Below, in pieces: positions 11,393 through 22,769 of a DNA stretch of 64,000 nt. Each line of letters opens with the position of its first letter. Position 1 is the stretch's first letter. Source of the stretch: Gossypium raimondii (Eukaryota; Streptophyta; Magnoliopsida; Malvales; Malvaceae); contig NC_068566.1 in NCBI RefSeq assembly GCF_025698545.1, forward strand, positions 28,312,444-28,376,443. The letters run 5' to 3'. The notes beneath the pieces are model-generated. The model ran no database searches and was not told where the DNA came from. It worked only from the letters and a program-made list of their open reading frames with translations. The translations under genes were made by a program, and so were the position numbers.

Positions 11393-12633
11393 TTATGCAA
11401 GTATAATTTTTTTCTTTTCAAAGTCATTAATAATTTCTTGCATTTTATCTATTTTCTCTTCAAGTTCATGATTGGTTTTGAAAAGTAAATCATTTTTATT
11501 TCTCAATTTTGAAACATTTTTCTTGTGTTTTAACATCATGACTTCAAATTCCAAACCTAATTCATCATAGGCATCTTGTAACTCATCAAAAAAATAATGA
11601 TTTAAAGTAGATGGGTTAGAAGTTACCTTAATATCATCGATGACCATAAGGTAAAGATTGGCTACTTCTTGATCTTCATTGTCCGATGAATCCTCGTCAC
11701 TCCAAGTAGCAACATGGGCCTTAAGCTTTTGTTTGCTTGACCCTCTTTTCTTCCATTGAGGACACTCAAACTTGATGTGTCCCGACTTCTTGCATTCATA
11801 GCATATGATGGAGTCTTTCTCTTTAGTAGATTCATTCTTGAGTCCTTCCTTCTTTTGGAATTGTCTTCCTTTGTTGGACCTTATGAACCTCTTGAATCTT
11901 TTTGAAAACATTGGCATCTCTTCATCATCATCATTATTGCTAGAGTCTTCATCCTTCTCACAAGTTGTTGATTTGAATGAACTCCCACTTTCTTTGGAAC
12001 TTGTTTGATTTCCTTTGCATTGTAGTTAATCTTTATTTCATACGTCAACAAGGAACCAATGAGCTCATCAAGGAAGAGTAAGTTGAGATCCTTTGACTAT
12101 TCTATTGTCGTCACTTTAGGTTCCCAAGATGTTAGGAGACTATTCAACATCTTCTTTACCATCTCCTTGTTGGGATATGTCTTCCTAAAAGCTTTGAGAC
12201 CATTGATGATATGAGTGAAGCGATCAGACATCTCCTTGATTCATTCTTCCAGTTTTGCTTTAAACAATTCATAATCAATGGTGAGAAGACTTATGTTGGA
12301 CTCCTTAACTCTACTTATCCCTTCATGGGTGACTTCAATCTTATCCCATATTTATTTTGCATTGTCACACAAGGAGACTTTATTGTACTCATTTGGACCA
12401 AGAGCATAAAATAGAGTGTGCATAACCTTAGCATTTAATTGCACCTTCTTGATATCAATTTCATCCCATTCACTCTCTTCCTTTGGGATAATAACACGTT
12501 CGACCCTCTTTATTGGAATAGATGGCCCATTAGAAACTATCCTCTAAACTTCCTAGTCATTGGCTTAGATGAATAGCTTCATTCCTATTCTCCAATATGA
12601 GTAGTTGGTGCCATTGAATAGTAGAGGCCTCAT
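11393..12633 (-). pseudogene. copia gag with CCHC zinc knuckle (broken)
   Basis: A likely start on - is at 12633 (MRPLLFNGTNYSYW), the common opening of copia gag proteins. UBN2-type sequence follows with internal stops. The last 174 codons (11917-11393) stay open and carry the zinc knuckle CYECKKSGHIKFEC near 11800, then an acidic segment and a coiled-coil-like tail. Gag would form the particle and bind RNA. The several stops and frame changes before 11917 show that it is dead. Confidence 0.75.
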
Positions 12634-12768
12634 GGTGGAATATCATTCTCCCAATATAGTTTAATTTTACTCCGATGCCATGAAAGAAATTTCTTGACTT
12701 GTAGCTTTTATCTTGAATACCTTGAGAATCTTCTTTCTTGGTGATAAAATTGTATTTAGAGTTCTAGC

Positions 12769-12780
12769 TTTGATACCAAT
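12769..12780 (-). promoter_or_regulatory. copia primer-binding site (initiator tRNA-Met type)
   Basis: Read on -, the LTR ends in taaca and is followed after two bases by tggtatcaaagc, one base off the usual tggtatcagagc complementary to the 3' end of initiator tRNA-Met. It fixes both the LTR boundary and the element orientation. Confidence 0.75.
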
Positions 12781-13777
12781 TGTTAGCTCGATGAAGCAAA
12801 CTGAAAATGCCAAGAGGGAAGTGAATTGGCCTTTAAAGAAATTGGTGAAAGTAAAGGCAAGAATGAAATAATGAACACAAAGAATTTAGAGTGGTTCAGC
12901 CTCAATTGCCTACTCTACTACCTTAGCTTTCCACCACTAAGAATTTTCCTAAATTCACTAATTTGTTCAACCTTTGAGGACAAGGTTTAATCTTACAACT
13001 CCTTAAGATTAGCCTAAATCTTAAGTTTCAAACCCCCTCAAAGAGACATAAATGAGAAAACAAAGAAACAATCCTTACAAGATAAAATTGTTTGCAAATT
13101 GAAGCACAAATACAATGAGATACACTTGAGCAACAGAATAGAGATAAAACTCACAAGTGTATGTAAGAAAAATATGAAATTTAATCTCTAAGGTTGTTTA
13201 ATATGGCTATTGGGGATGTAAAACCAGAGCATTTATTTCACTTGCAACTGCAAGTATTGATACCTCCAAAAAGGGTATCGATATTTTTTTGTCATAAATG
13301 CTAATTCAGTGACTATTAGAATGAAATAATCTATACTTAAAAAATATTTTATCGATACTTCCTAAAATAGGTATCGATACCAGACCGATACTTCGTAGGG
13401 TTTATGAAAAACAAAATGCTATTTTTGTATCATTTTTAAGAAAGGTATCGATTGTTTTCAAAAATTATCGATACCATTTTTAGGGTTTCTTTAAAAAAAT
13501 GCCTTTTTGGTCTCTATTTTTCTAAGGTATTGATATTTCCAAAATTATCAATACCTGTCCATAAGGTATCGATACCTTTTGTCCTGGAGCAAATTTGACT
13601 TGTTTGAAAATCATTTTAACTTGGTTAAAATCATTTGCACTTGATTTTAAAATTGTTTCAAAGTTTTATCTCTTAGACTTTAAATTTAAAAATTATTTTG
13701 TAAATTTTAACTTATATTCAAAAACACTTTTAATTTGTTATATCAAAATCTTTTATCAAATAAAGCTTAGTTTAACA
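12781..13777 (-). repeat. 5' LTR of the truncated copia element, 997 bp
   Basis: It opens (on + coordinates) with tgttagctcg and closes with the inverted tttaaca, giving TGTTA...TAACA ends. The primer-binding site lies at 12769-12780. The flanking five bases accct (13778-13782) should match a duplication beyond the left edge of the window. The LTR holds a cluster of tatcgat words (13260-13580). Confidence 0.7.
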
Positions 13778-13929
13778 ACCCTACTAACCAGACTTGGCAA
13801 ATTAAGAGTTCAATCCCTAACCATACTTGCTCTAAAATCTATAAAAATCATAATGTAACCTCAGCTTGGATAAATCAACATTATAAAGAAAAGTTCATTA
13901 CTGATCCCAATTATTATTTGACATCATTG

Positions 13930-15960
13930 TAATAATATGTCAAAAGAGATTTCCTTTGCCTTGTCTCACTAACCAAATGTAGGAGGGATAAACTTATGGC
14001 ATTGGAATTACTTGAAGGAGCTCATAAGGATTAACATGAGAAGATTTATGAGTATTTGTTGGAGGTTAGGACCCAAAATAAGGGAACAATAACAATCTAT
14101 TATATGGATAACAGGTTGTTTCAAAGGATGTATGTTTGTTTGCAGGCATGCAAAGATGGGTATAGGGTTGGTTGTAGGAGGATAATAGGTTTAGATGGAT
14201 GTTTCTTAAAGTGCTATTTTGGTGGCTACCTACTAGCAGTTGTTGAGATATATGCAAATAATGACATCTATCCTATTGTATATGTTGATGTCAAAAGTGA
14301 AAACCAAGCATCATGGCTCTGGTTCTTGGAGCTGCTTGCATTAGACTTGGAAATTGTGAGCTCATACTAGATATCTTTCATGCCTGACAAACAAAAAGTA
14401 AAACTCCTTTTGTCTACTTTGTTTTATGTTGTTTCTATTTAGGGTTTCTGGTATGTCAAAGTTTTAAATTGTTTTTGTTCTATTTGCAGGGACTTTTAGA
14501 AGCAATATCTATGTTGTTTCCTAATGTAGAAACAAGACACTGTGTTAAACACCTACATGCCAAATTTAAGAAAGCTGGATTCTGAATAAAGGAGTTGAAA
14601 TATTTGCTTTGGAAAGCTGCTAGAGCAAGCACTTCAAGGGATTTTGAGGATGTCGTGGCTAAACTGAAGAATACAAATCAGCATGCTTATGATTGGTTGA
14701 AGGAAAAGAACCTTAGACATTGGTTAAGGTCCCACTTCTCAATTAGGAGTCAGTCTGACATGGTGAATAATCTTTTTGAATGCTTTAACAAGGTAAACCT
14801 CTATTATTTATGTTACTTACTAATCATTAAGGACATGCAGTTCATTAAGGAATTTGTCTCACTAATCCTTTATGTTGCTTACTGGTAGGTGATATTGGAA
14901 GCAAGAGGGAAACCTATTCTGACCATGATGGAAACAACTAGGACTAAAATTATGTTGCTGATTGTCAAAAAGAAAAAGAAGTTGAAAAAGTTAAAGGAAT
15001 CTTGTGTCCAAAGATCAAGAAAAAGTTGGATGTCAATATGAAAGATTTACTGAGGTAAATAGATAATTTTTTAATATATTGATGCCTTTATTCTACCTTG
15101 TGTATGATTGATGATGGGACTGATCACATGTTTTTAATTTATGTATGTCTTTATTCTGCCATTTTTTTAATATATTTATGCCTTGTGCATGATTGTTGGT
15201 GAGGCCGATCAGATGTTGGTGGGGAAAAATATCAGGTTAGGTGTGGTTCAGGCAGTCAGCATGTGGTGGACCTAGTTGAGAATTCCTGCTCCTACAGGAA
15301 TTGGGATCTCACTAGCATCCCTTACATGCATGCAATGTCTGTCATTCATCTAAAAGATGAATACCCAAAAACTTATGTACAAACTTGGTACACCAAGCAA
15401 ACCCAGCTTACCATTTACTCCAACTTCATAAAGCCAATAAGGGGTCCTAATCAATGGAGGTCTATGCCAAACATGCAGTCAATACTCCTACTACACTAAG
15501 AAGGCGACCTAGCAAACCTACTAAGGTGAGAAGGAAAAAAACCTGATGAACCAGAAACAACAGAAAGGTTGACGAAGAGAGGGGTGGAAATGAGGTGCAA
15601 TAAATGTAAGAAATTAGGCCACAATAAGAGGAGTTGTAGAAGGAAAGTTGGCCAAAATGTTCCAACAAGTCATCTGCCTTTGCTTCATTAGATTACTTAT
15701 AAATGTAATTTGTTTGATGGATTTCACTTGTTCATGTAGGTCAAAAGACGCTAAGTTGGTGTCCATAACCAAGTGGTTGTTCCAACTCAGCAACAGGCTA
15801 ACCCAACTCAACAAGAGACTACCCCAAATCTTCAACAAACTACCCCAACTCACCAATAAGATGTTGCCCTAAGAGAAAAGCTTCCATTCAAGAGGAAACC
15901 AACCACTGTTAGATGGATGCCTTCTACTCAAGAGTCATATGTGACAGACCAATGATGACA
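13930..15960 (+). pseudogene. MULE (Mutator-like) transposase relic with introns
   Basis: Conserved MULE transposase sequence reads GCRRIIGLDGCFLKCYFGGY at 14170-14230, with the first catalytic Asp in GLDG, then YPIVYVDVKSEN and WLWFLELLA. After intron 14398-14489 it continues GLLEAISMLFPNVETRHC (14490-14543) and WKAARASTSRDFEDVV. The segment LRSHFSIRSQSDMVNNLFEC is followed by intron 14793-14888 and VILEARGKPIL. A SWIM-like zinc finger (about 15283-15340) reads CSYRNWDLTSIPYMHA: two expected zinc-ligand Cys positions are Tyr. A zinc knuckle CNKCKKLGHNKRSC is at 15596-15637. Stops at 14368 and 14583 and frameshifts make it a pseudogene. MULE transposases move DNA by cut and paste; some relatives (FAR1/FHY3 type) became host regulators, but nothing indicates that here. 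Confidence 0.82.
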
Positions 15961-17579
15961 TTGTGAACAGGACGTTTGTTTTGTTAACCTTTTAAACTTG
16001 TGTAAATTTACCTATAATTTCTATTGATTTCTTAACTTAGAAAGATTATTTTTTGTATATTTGCCTATGATTGCCACTGTTATCTAAACTTAGGCATATG
16101 GTCACTGAAATTTTTTGTAAATTTACTTACAATTCAAAAATATTCAATTGTATTGAATTGTAGGTAAATTTGGCAGTAATTTGCCTTTCCTTTTGTAAAT
16201 AGTTTGGCCTTAATTTATGAAAGAAGTTTAATGCTGATTAATGTGTTTTTTTTTCATCTATTTTATCTTTTCTACTATTCTAAGCATTGATCCATGCAAT
16301 GTAAGAAAATAAAAATAATAACCAAATATCCTTTCAAGTCTTAAAAGAATATTAAACATTCAGAAAATGAAATGAAATGAAATGAAATACAAATGTGTGA
16401 GAATAGTCTCTCATTACAATTAGTCTTTCAACTTTCAAGTTTGTAAGCAAACTTCTACCCTTTATAGACCATTACATTTAGGATCCCTAGCTTCCACTCA
16501 CCATGAATGAATACTCTCCCAATACTAGTAACCACATAAGTTGGTTTTCATTGCTAATGACAACAACAACACCAACTATCACATAAGTTAGTTTAGGGTT
16601 TAAAAAACAACAACAATATTTCAAATAAAAGCACCAAAACCCAAGTTTTTCTCTCCCTCCTCATTGCATCCTCCAATGTCCTCGCTTTTTTAGAAGACCC
16701 AACAACACAATTTGTGAACGAGGAGTTAATGGTGGATCAAACTAAGAAAAAAAATGACATAGTTTTCGAAACCCACTACCAAACTTCTTACACCCAAAAA
16801 ACCTCCTACTTGGGTTGTCATTGGACCAAGACGTGTTTAATTTGGCTAGGTTTCCATAATAGCACACCGAAATCATGGTCAGAATCTCTATTTCTTCTTC
16901 TTCTTCTTCTTCTTCTTCTTCTTCTTCTTCTTCTTCTTCTACCTGTCTAAACCCTAAACTGGTGCTAAAATGGGCTATTTAAATTGGTGCTAATCGGCCA
17001 GTTGGACTGTTAATGACAACAAGGAATCCGTCAACCGCCATGTCACTTTTTCGTTACGTCTGTAACGAAAAATGGTTAAAAGGACTAATTTGTTGTTTTT
17101 TAAAAATTGAGTGAGTAAATTAAAACCTAATTGACTGTTTTATCAACTACCTTAAAATTAAGTGACTGTTGGTTTAATTTATCCTAATAAATATTAAATT
17201 TATCATAATAGAGTAAAAAAACCTAAAGGTTAATGCTTCACTGTTTCAAATATACCATAGAGTAATTTAATTAAAAATATAAAAATTAATTAAAAATTTA
17301 GGACAAGACAAAGCGCGGGACATCACCCACGTAGCATTTACGTTTTGAAATTTTAGCCACTTATTTTTTATTGTTTAGGATGAAATGAAATTATCGCGTA
17401 TTTTTGCAAGCCGATAAAATGAGATTCCATCGAAATATAGAAATCGAAATTTTAGGGCTATTTGTATCATAAAAAAGAAACCGCCAAAATTCCGTTCTCA
17501 TGGACCGGAAACATCACAAACACCGAAAGCCTATTTTATAATTTCACTTTTTTGACTATTTTTCCTTTTTTCTTTTCAC
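15961..17579. other. AT-rich intergenic stretch with a TTC microsatellite
   Basis: No gene is supported. It contains a (TTC)n tract (separate entry) and low-complexity sequence. The segment at about 16960-17200 reads like a worn transposon end, but no partner repeat was found. Possible promoter sequence of the following gene lies at 17300-17580. Confidence 0.5.
16891..16940. repeat. (TTC)n microsatellite
   Basis: About 16 uninterrupted ttc triplets. The reading frame passing through it (16714-16950) owes its poly-Leu tail to the repeat and is not considered a gene. Confidence 0.95.
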
Positions 17580-17665
17580 CTGAAAATGTTTCCTAATTTT
17601 CCATCATTTTATCAATTCGCATTCCATTTTGATCCGCTGAGAGAAAATCCGCCGTCGATTTTCAG
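17580..17665 (+). other. probable non-coding first exon of the shorter CIP1-like gene
   Basis: Sequence ending gtcgattttcag is followed by gtaatatttgc, a good 5' splice site. The downstream paralogue has the same design, an untranslated first exon ending in gag before gtaatc at 22286. The transcription start is not defined. Confidence 0.4.
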
Positions 17666-18948
17666 GTAATATTTGCTTTCAATTCAATTTCTTTTTTTTT
17701 TTCTTCGTTTGATTGTCAACGAAGATGGAATATAAAACGAAGAAAATCATTCAAATTAATAATTTCATGTTTAATTCAGAAATAAAAAACTAAATACGTC
17801 AAATTTGAATTTTCTGATCTTTCGATTCATCTAAGATAAATAATGGTTAGATTGAATTTTGAATTTTGAATTGGATTTTACGTAGCTTTCAGCGAATGTC
17901 ATTCCTTATCGAACATAACCGACGTGTTAACGCTTAATCCCATAATTAAATTTTAAATATTGTGATTAAAAAACCTATTTGAAGGCCATGGGTGGCAATG
18001 AACTGGATGTTAGCTCGTATATTTTCTCCTTGTAGTAAGACAATGTGTTTGAATTTCAGAACTGAATTGGTGAAGAAACGGGTGGGGGTTGTTGTTGCCT
18101 TTGAAGATGACGTATCAAACCTTGGCCACCATTTATCCATTACCCAATCTTTGGAAATCCTGATTTATCAATGGACCACCATTCTTTTTTGGTGGGTCTT
18201 ATTGTCAAAATCAACTATTATGTATAATAATCGTTACATGTTACTCATTATCCGATAATGAGTGTCGGATACAAATATAATGTGCGGTACCGTGTTGAAG
18301 GCAATCAAGGGTTTGTCTTTTTAGCTTTTTGTTGCACTATTTGATCTGATTATGTATCAAAATCAACGATATTTCTGGCCCATAACAATCTCCTATTAGG
18401 AATTTTGACTAGGTTGTGTTCTAATTAATGAATTCATAATGCAGATATGTCAAGAATGCACATGGAAGGATTTGACAGGCATGTCTTATTGCTTGTTTCC
18501 AAGGTCAAAATTTTGCCAGACTTTGAATTTTAAAGAGTTTGGTTAAATGCCTGGTGAACCGTTCTTGTGTAAAAGATGAATTAGCTTACTTCTTTTATGA
18601 CTTTGCTTATGATGAAATGCACATTTTTGGTATTGGCTAGGGAGGAATAAAACTAAGGATAAAGTGTAAACCATCTAAAAAAATAGTGAATGCACAAGCT
18701 GTTTTTGAGGATATGCTTGATTTAGGACTTTGTTATGTTTGAATGTGTCAATGTGAAAAATAATTTACTAATGCTATGTCACCTTTATTTTCAGATATTT
18801 AGCTTGATGTGTTTGAGATGGAGCATGCATTTTTTGGCTTGGGGATCCATTCTTTAAGTTCGCAGCAAATTTCATATTGGAGAAGAAGCAATAAAGCCAG
18901 ACAACGACCTCTAAGGGTTGTTATCCTGATACACAAAAGTTCAGAACA

Positions 18949-21284
18949 ATGGAGCAAGTGGAAGTGATTAAACCAGGTTTGTAAAAGCTGATGAAAACCT
19001 GAAAATATGCACACATTGTTTGGCTGAAAAACCAAATTTTGCACCCTCGGTAATATACCCCCGTGTTACCTTCCTTTTATCATCCTCTTACATTATTTTT
19101 GTAGATTCAAAGATAACATGAGATAAGGATTCAGCAGTCGAGACTTCTATATCCATTTCATGCCATTATAGGCACATTTTCTTTTTGTTCCTCAATGTAA
19201 ATCTTAATGGATGCATGTCTGCAAAGTTATGTGCATTTTTGGCTAAAGATTAGGCACTAGTCAGTGAAAAGTTAAAATCCCTTTGTCATCCTCAAGTAGT
19301 TGTATTGAAACTGTAGTGTTGCATTCACCATTTTTATGTTTCCTCAAAAGCGAGGTTTGGGAATCTGCTTATAACCTTACTTTGCCCTCTAGAGAAAAAC
19401 TTGACAGTGCCTTGTAGTATTATCCTGTTTCTAGTATCGTACGAGTTATGACTGTCAGCTTATTAGTAATTCTTTGTCATTGTTTAATGTCAATTGCTTT
19501 TGTCAAGTCTCCTGATTTGCGTTCGTTGTTGTATTGATTCCGTGCTGTAAGATCTCAGGTGCTTTTGACTAAGATAATGTAAGAGTTTTAACATTTTCTT
19601 CCATACATATTTCATTTGATGTTGATGTATCAGATTCAGAATTTCCCTGTTTTTCACAGATGTTGAAAAGAGAGTAGAAAGAATCTTGAAGCTCATCAAG
19701 AGGAAAAGCAGGAAAAGGGAGCCAGAACTTATTGGGCATGTTGAGGAGTTTTACAGACAGTACCAGTCACTCTCTGCGCAATATGAACATCTTAAACGAG
19801 AGTCCGTAGAGAAAGTTCTCAAAGGAAAAGGAAAAGGAAACGAAAGTCATCCCTATTATTCATCCGGCTCGGACTCAGAATATTACTCCCCTACGGATAG
19901 AGAAAATGACACTGACACAACATTTGATAATGATAGAAGATTCCATAGATGGATGGCAGATAACATCAAGGAAGAACTTAATCGTGCATATGAAGAAGAT
20001 GCTGACTTGAAGCACCAATTGGCCTCTAAGACCGAAGAGAGCGAAGCTTTAGCTTCAGGTCGTCTGTCTGCTTCAAGTAAAACAGAAGAAATAGAAACCA
20101 TCAACAAAGATGAGCCTAAAAGAGATTCTGAAGTTGGGATTGATGGTAAGACAGCTGAAACTAAACAGCAAGGAGAGACAAATACCGCAATGTATGTGCC
20201 GGTTTGGGAGGAAGGAGATGAAGTAACTAAACTCATGAAGCAACTCAAAGAAAATGAAAAGAACCTAACATCTAGAATCAACAATTCAATGGCACAGGTC
20301 TGCAATCTGAAAAAGGAAGTGGACTATTTACGTGCTCAACAATGTGAAGCCAGAGGAAATGTAATGAAGCCGGAATTAGAGGTTCAAGTGAAAACTCTGA
20401 AAGAGGAAAACCAAGGCTTACAGGTGCAGGTGATCGACTTGGAATCGGAGGTTGATGCTCTACGCAAACAGAAAATTACATCCAAAGATGAATTGAGGAG
20501 TAATGTTCATGAAATCAATCGATTGAAAGAGGAAAATGCTCACCTGAATTCAAGAATTCTAGGACTGGAAGCACTATTTAGAGAGAGGAGACTTGAGGAC
20601 TGCCAAACTAAAAGGGAAAAACAAACAACTCAGATGAGTACAGAGGTTAAGTTGGATCATGTGACGGAGAAAAACCAAGTGGAGTTACAGATTGCAGACC
20701 AACAGAGAATGATGAAAGAAATAGAAGAACATACTAGGAAAACCATGGAACGTAACCCAAAGCTTATCAAACAATTATCTGCAGGAAACAAGTTAAATTA
20801 CATAGAAAGAAAGATGGGGAATTTAGCACAAGAATTCTACCAGAAACTCAATGATAACATCCGTCTTCTGTGCTTAAGGATCGCGGTTGCTGAAAAAACA
20901 CATTACGAAAACAAAGAGAATTACAAGAACATAAAAGAAAGTTTAGAGCAAGAAAACAAAGAACTGAAACAAAAGCTTGTTACTTGTGAAACTGAGTTGA
21001 CGAAGCTGATAGATAATGCAGAAAAGAAAAGGGAAAATGACAAGGTATCGAATTCAGAAGGACAAAAGTTGAAGCTATTGAAAGCTGTGAGTGTGCTTGA
21101 GAAAAAAGTGGGAGAATTGGAGAAGATTAATAAAGAAAAAGATGCGACATTGTTGAGTCGAGAAGAAGAAAAGAGGGAAGCCATAAGGCAGCTTTGTTTG
21201 TTGATTGATTATCATCGTACCAACTGTGATTATCTCAAGGAATTGGTCTCAAAGTTGACTGTTAGAATCAAGAAAAAGATATGA
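18949..21284 (+). CDS. CIP1-like coiled-coil protein, short paralogue with a different first exon
   Basis: Large coding exon 19660-21284, opened by tttttcacag and ending in TGA. Its start (DVEKRVERILKLIK) aligns with EIDDKVTKILKLIK of the CIP1-type gene 4.7 kb downstream, and its end (EEEKREAIRQLCLLIDYHR) with that gene's end. In between it is predicted coiled coil, rich in Glu, Lys and Leu, with a Ser/Asp patch near the N-terminus and a basic C-terminus. The exon needs a phase-1 upstream exon. The best candidate is 18949-18976, encoding MEQVEVIKP plus one base, with a strong donor cag/gtttgt; this gives 550 aa. The usual MRKHRFRE-type first exon was not found. CIP1 is known as a COP1-interacting, cytoskeleton-associated protein with an N-terminal NAB-type region; here that region is incomplete. 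A diverged gene or an early pseudogene are both possible, although the long exon has no stop. Confidence 0.7.
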
Positions 21285-22180
21285 ACTTTTTAAAATTTAA
21301 GATTTTTTCTTCTTCTTTTCAAATGTTTAAATTCATTCTTTTTTAGAGGAAAGTAACACTGTCTGAACTGTCACCAGTACATTGTTTCCATCTAATAAGT
21401 CTATTTACTTTATTCATTAATTTTGTAAAAAAAAAAGAAGAAAATTCTTACATTCTTAACTAGTTTTATTCTTATTCATCGATTTTTATATTTGGTCAAT
21501 TGAAAATTTTTAGGGTGGTGTTTGACAAGAAGAAAAGTTAACAGTTATAGGTAACTTTTCCTTTTAACTTATTGTAAAATTTCTTATTTTATTCACCAAA
21601 AGAAAAAACACTAATGTAATTTAAATAATGTATTAAAAATATGGTAATTATTTTATCCATGGTCTGCGGCCATCAAAATTGGAATATATTTTTATATATT
21701 CAATTTTAATTTTTATTATATTCTATATTCTTCTTATTTTATTGGTGAATTTTCTTTAAAAATAGTTAATAAAATTATAAATTATGGTATTAATTATCAT
21801 AAATGCTTCTGGGTCAAAAGAAATTATTACTATTAAGTAATATAATTAATAAAATCCTTATTTTTGCCGTAACTATCAGTCAACGACATTCAAATAAATG
21901 CGAAAATTGAAAACACCAAAAAGCACAGGAAAATTTTAATTATTTCTTTCCGAATAAAAGGAATCAAATCATCTCGCGTTTTCTTCTGACGAGAAATTGA
22001 AGGGAATGGAAGGGTATAACTGCAATAAATAATAAATGGAAGGGTAAGTTAATTAATTATTATTAAAAGAATTTCCAAAGATTCAATCTAAAGCTACAAA
22101 CTGGCTCAGGAAAGTGCGCTCTCTAAATCTAATACAAACAAATTCATTTTCTCCATTTATTCCTTTTCACTGCTAATTTT
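21285..22180. other. intergenic, AT-rich, between the two CIP1-like genes
   Basis: 3' untranslated sequence of the first gene probably occupies the first 150 bases or so. The rest shows no coding sequence. The promoter of the next gene is presumably at 21900-22200, where pyrimidine-rich sequence precedes the untranslated first exon. Confidence 0.5.
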
Positions 22181-22189
22181 TTTTCTCAA

Positions 22190-22286
22190 TTCAAAGGGAA
22201 AAAAAAAAAACAACCCACAGCCTCTCTTTTCTCAGATTTTTTTCTGGTTCTTCTTCGTAATCAAGCCTTATAGCTCTGCTTCAGAG
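22190..22286 (+). other. probable untranslated first exon of the CIP1-type gene
   Basis: The stretch ends in cttcagag followed by gtaatctttg, a good donor. A second untranslated segment begins after the acceptor ttgtcag at 24057 and leads to the ATG at 24136. The leader intron would be about 1.77 kb, which is common for this gene family. Confidence 0.45.
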
Positions 22287-22769
22287 GTAATCTTTGATTA
22301 TCAAATGATTCTGTTCCGATTACATAAACTCTAGTTTTTATCGAAATCTTTGATCTTTAGTAGTTCAATTTTAGTTATCTGTGTTTTTTTTTTCATGATT
22401 TTTGTAAAATAAATTAAGCTTTCATCCATTCGTTTTCTTAAACATAAATCTAACTTAGGATTCTCTTTTCCTCGTTGAAAATTTTCTTGTATTATTGTAT
22501 ATAGATTCCCAAAGATCATGAATTTGAATTCAAGTAAATGAAGTTCTTCTTCTTCCTCACTTTTTTCTTTTTGCCTTTTTCAAAAATCTTCCAGATTTTC
22601 CTGCTTTTTGAACTTTTTGCTTACATCATCTTAGATTCGATTATTAATGTTAAATTCATTCTCTTTAGATTTGAACTAAAAATATCTATTTGCTTCTGTA
22701 GAAACTTATTAAAGCTTCATAAGCAAGACTGAGAAAACAAGGTGAAGAGGAAGAATCAGGTGAATAATA

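Larger units (their letters stand above)
10402..13777 (-). mobile_element. Ty1/copia element on -, truncated by the Tat insertion and by the window
   Basis: Reading on -, a 997-bp LTR (13777 to 12781) is followed by a primer-binding site, gag, a zinc knuckle, a protease-like DSG motif and the GAG-preintegrase domain. Coding then stops at 10402, where the Tat element begins. Integrase, RT, RNase H and the other LTR should continue beyond the left edge of the window. All frames are broken. This element is older than the Tat element that sits inside it. Confidence 0.85.

Noticed and set aside
11805-12414. Two + strand frames rich in Ser and Leu
   Set aside because: Antisense of copia gag.
16714-16950. 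Frame ending in a poly-Leu stretch
   Set aside because: The Leu run is the (TTC)n microsatellite read in frame.
19883-20305. 140-codon - strand frame
   Set aside because: Shadow of the CIP1-like exon on the opposite strand.
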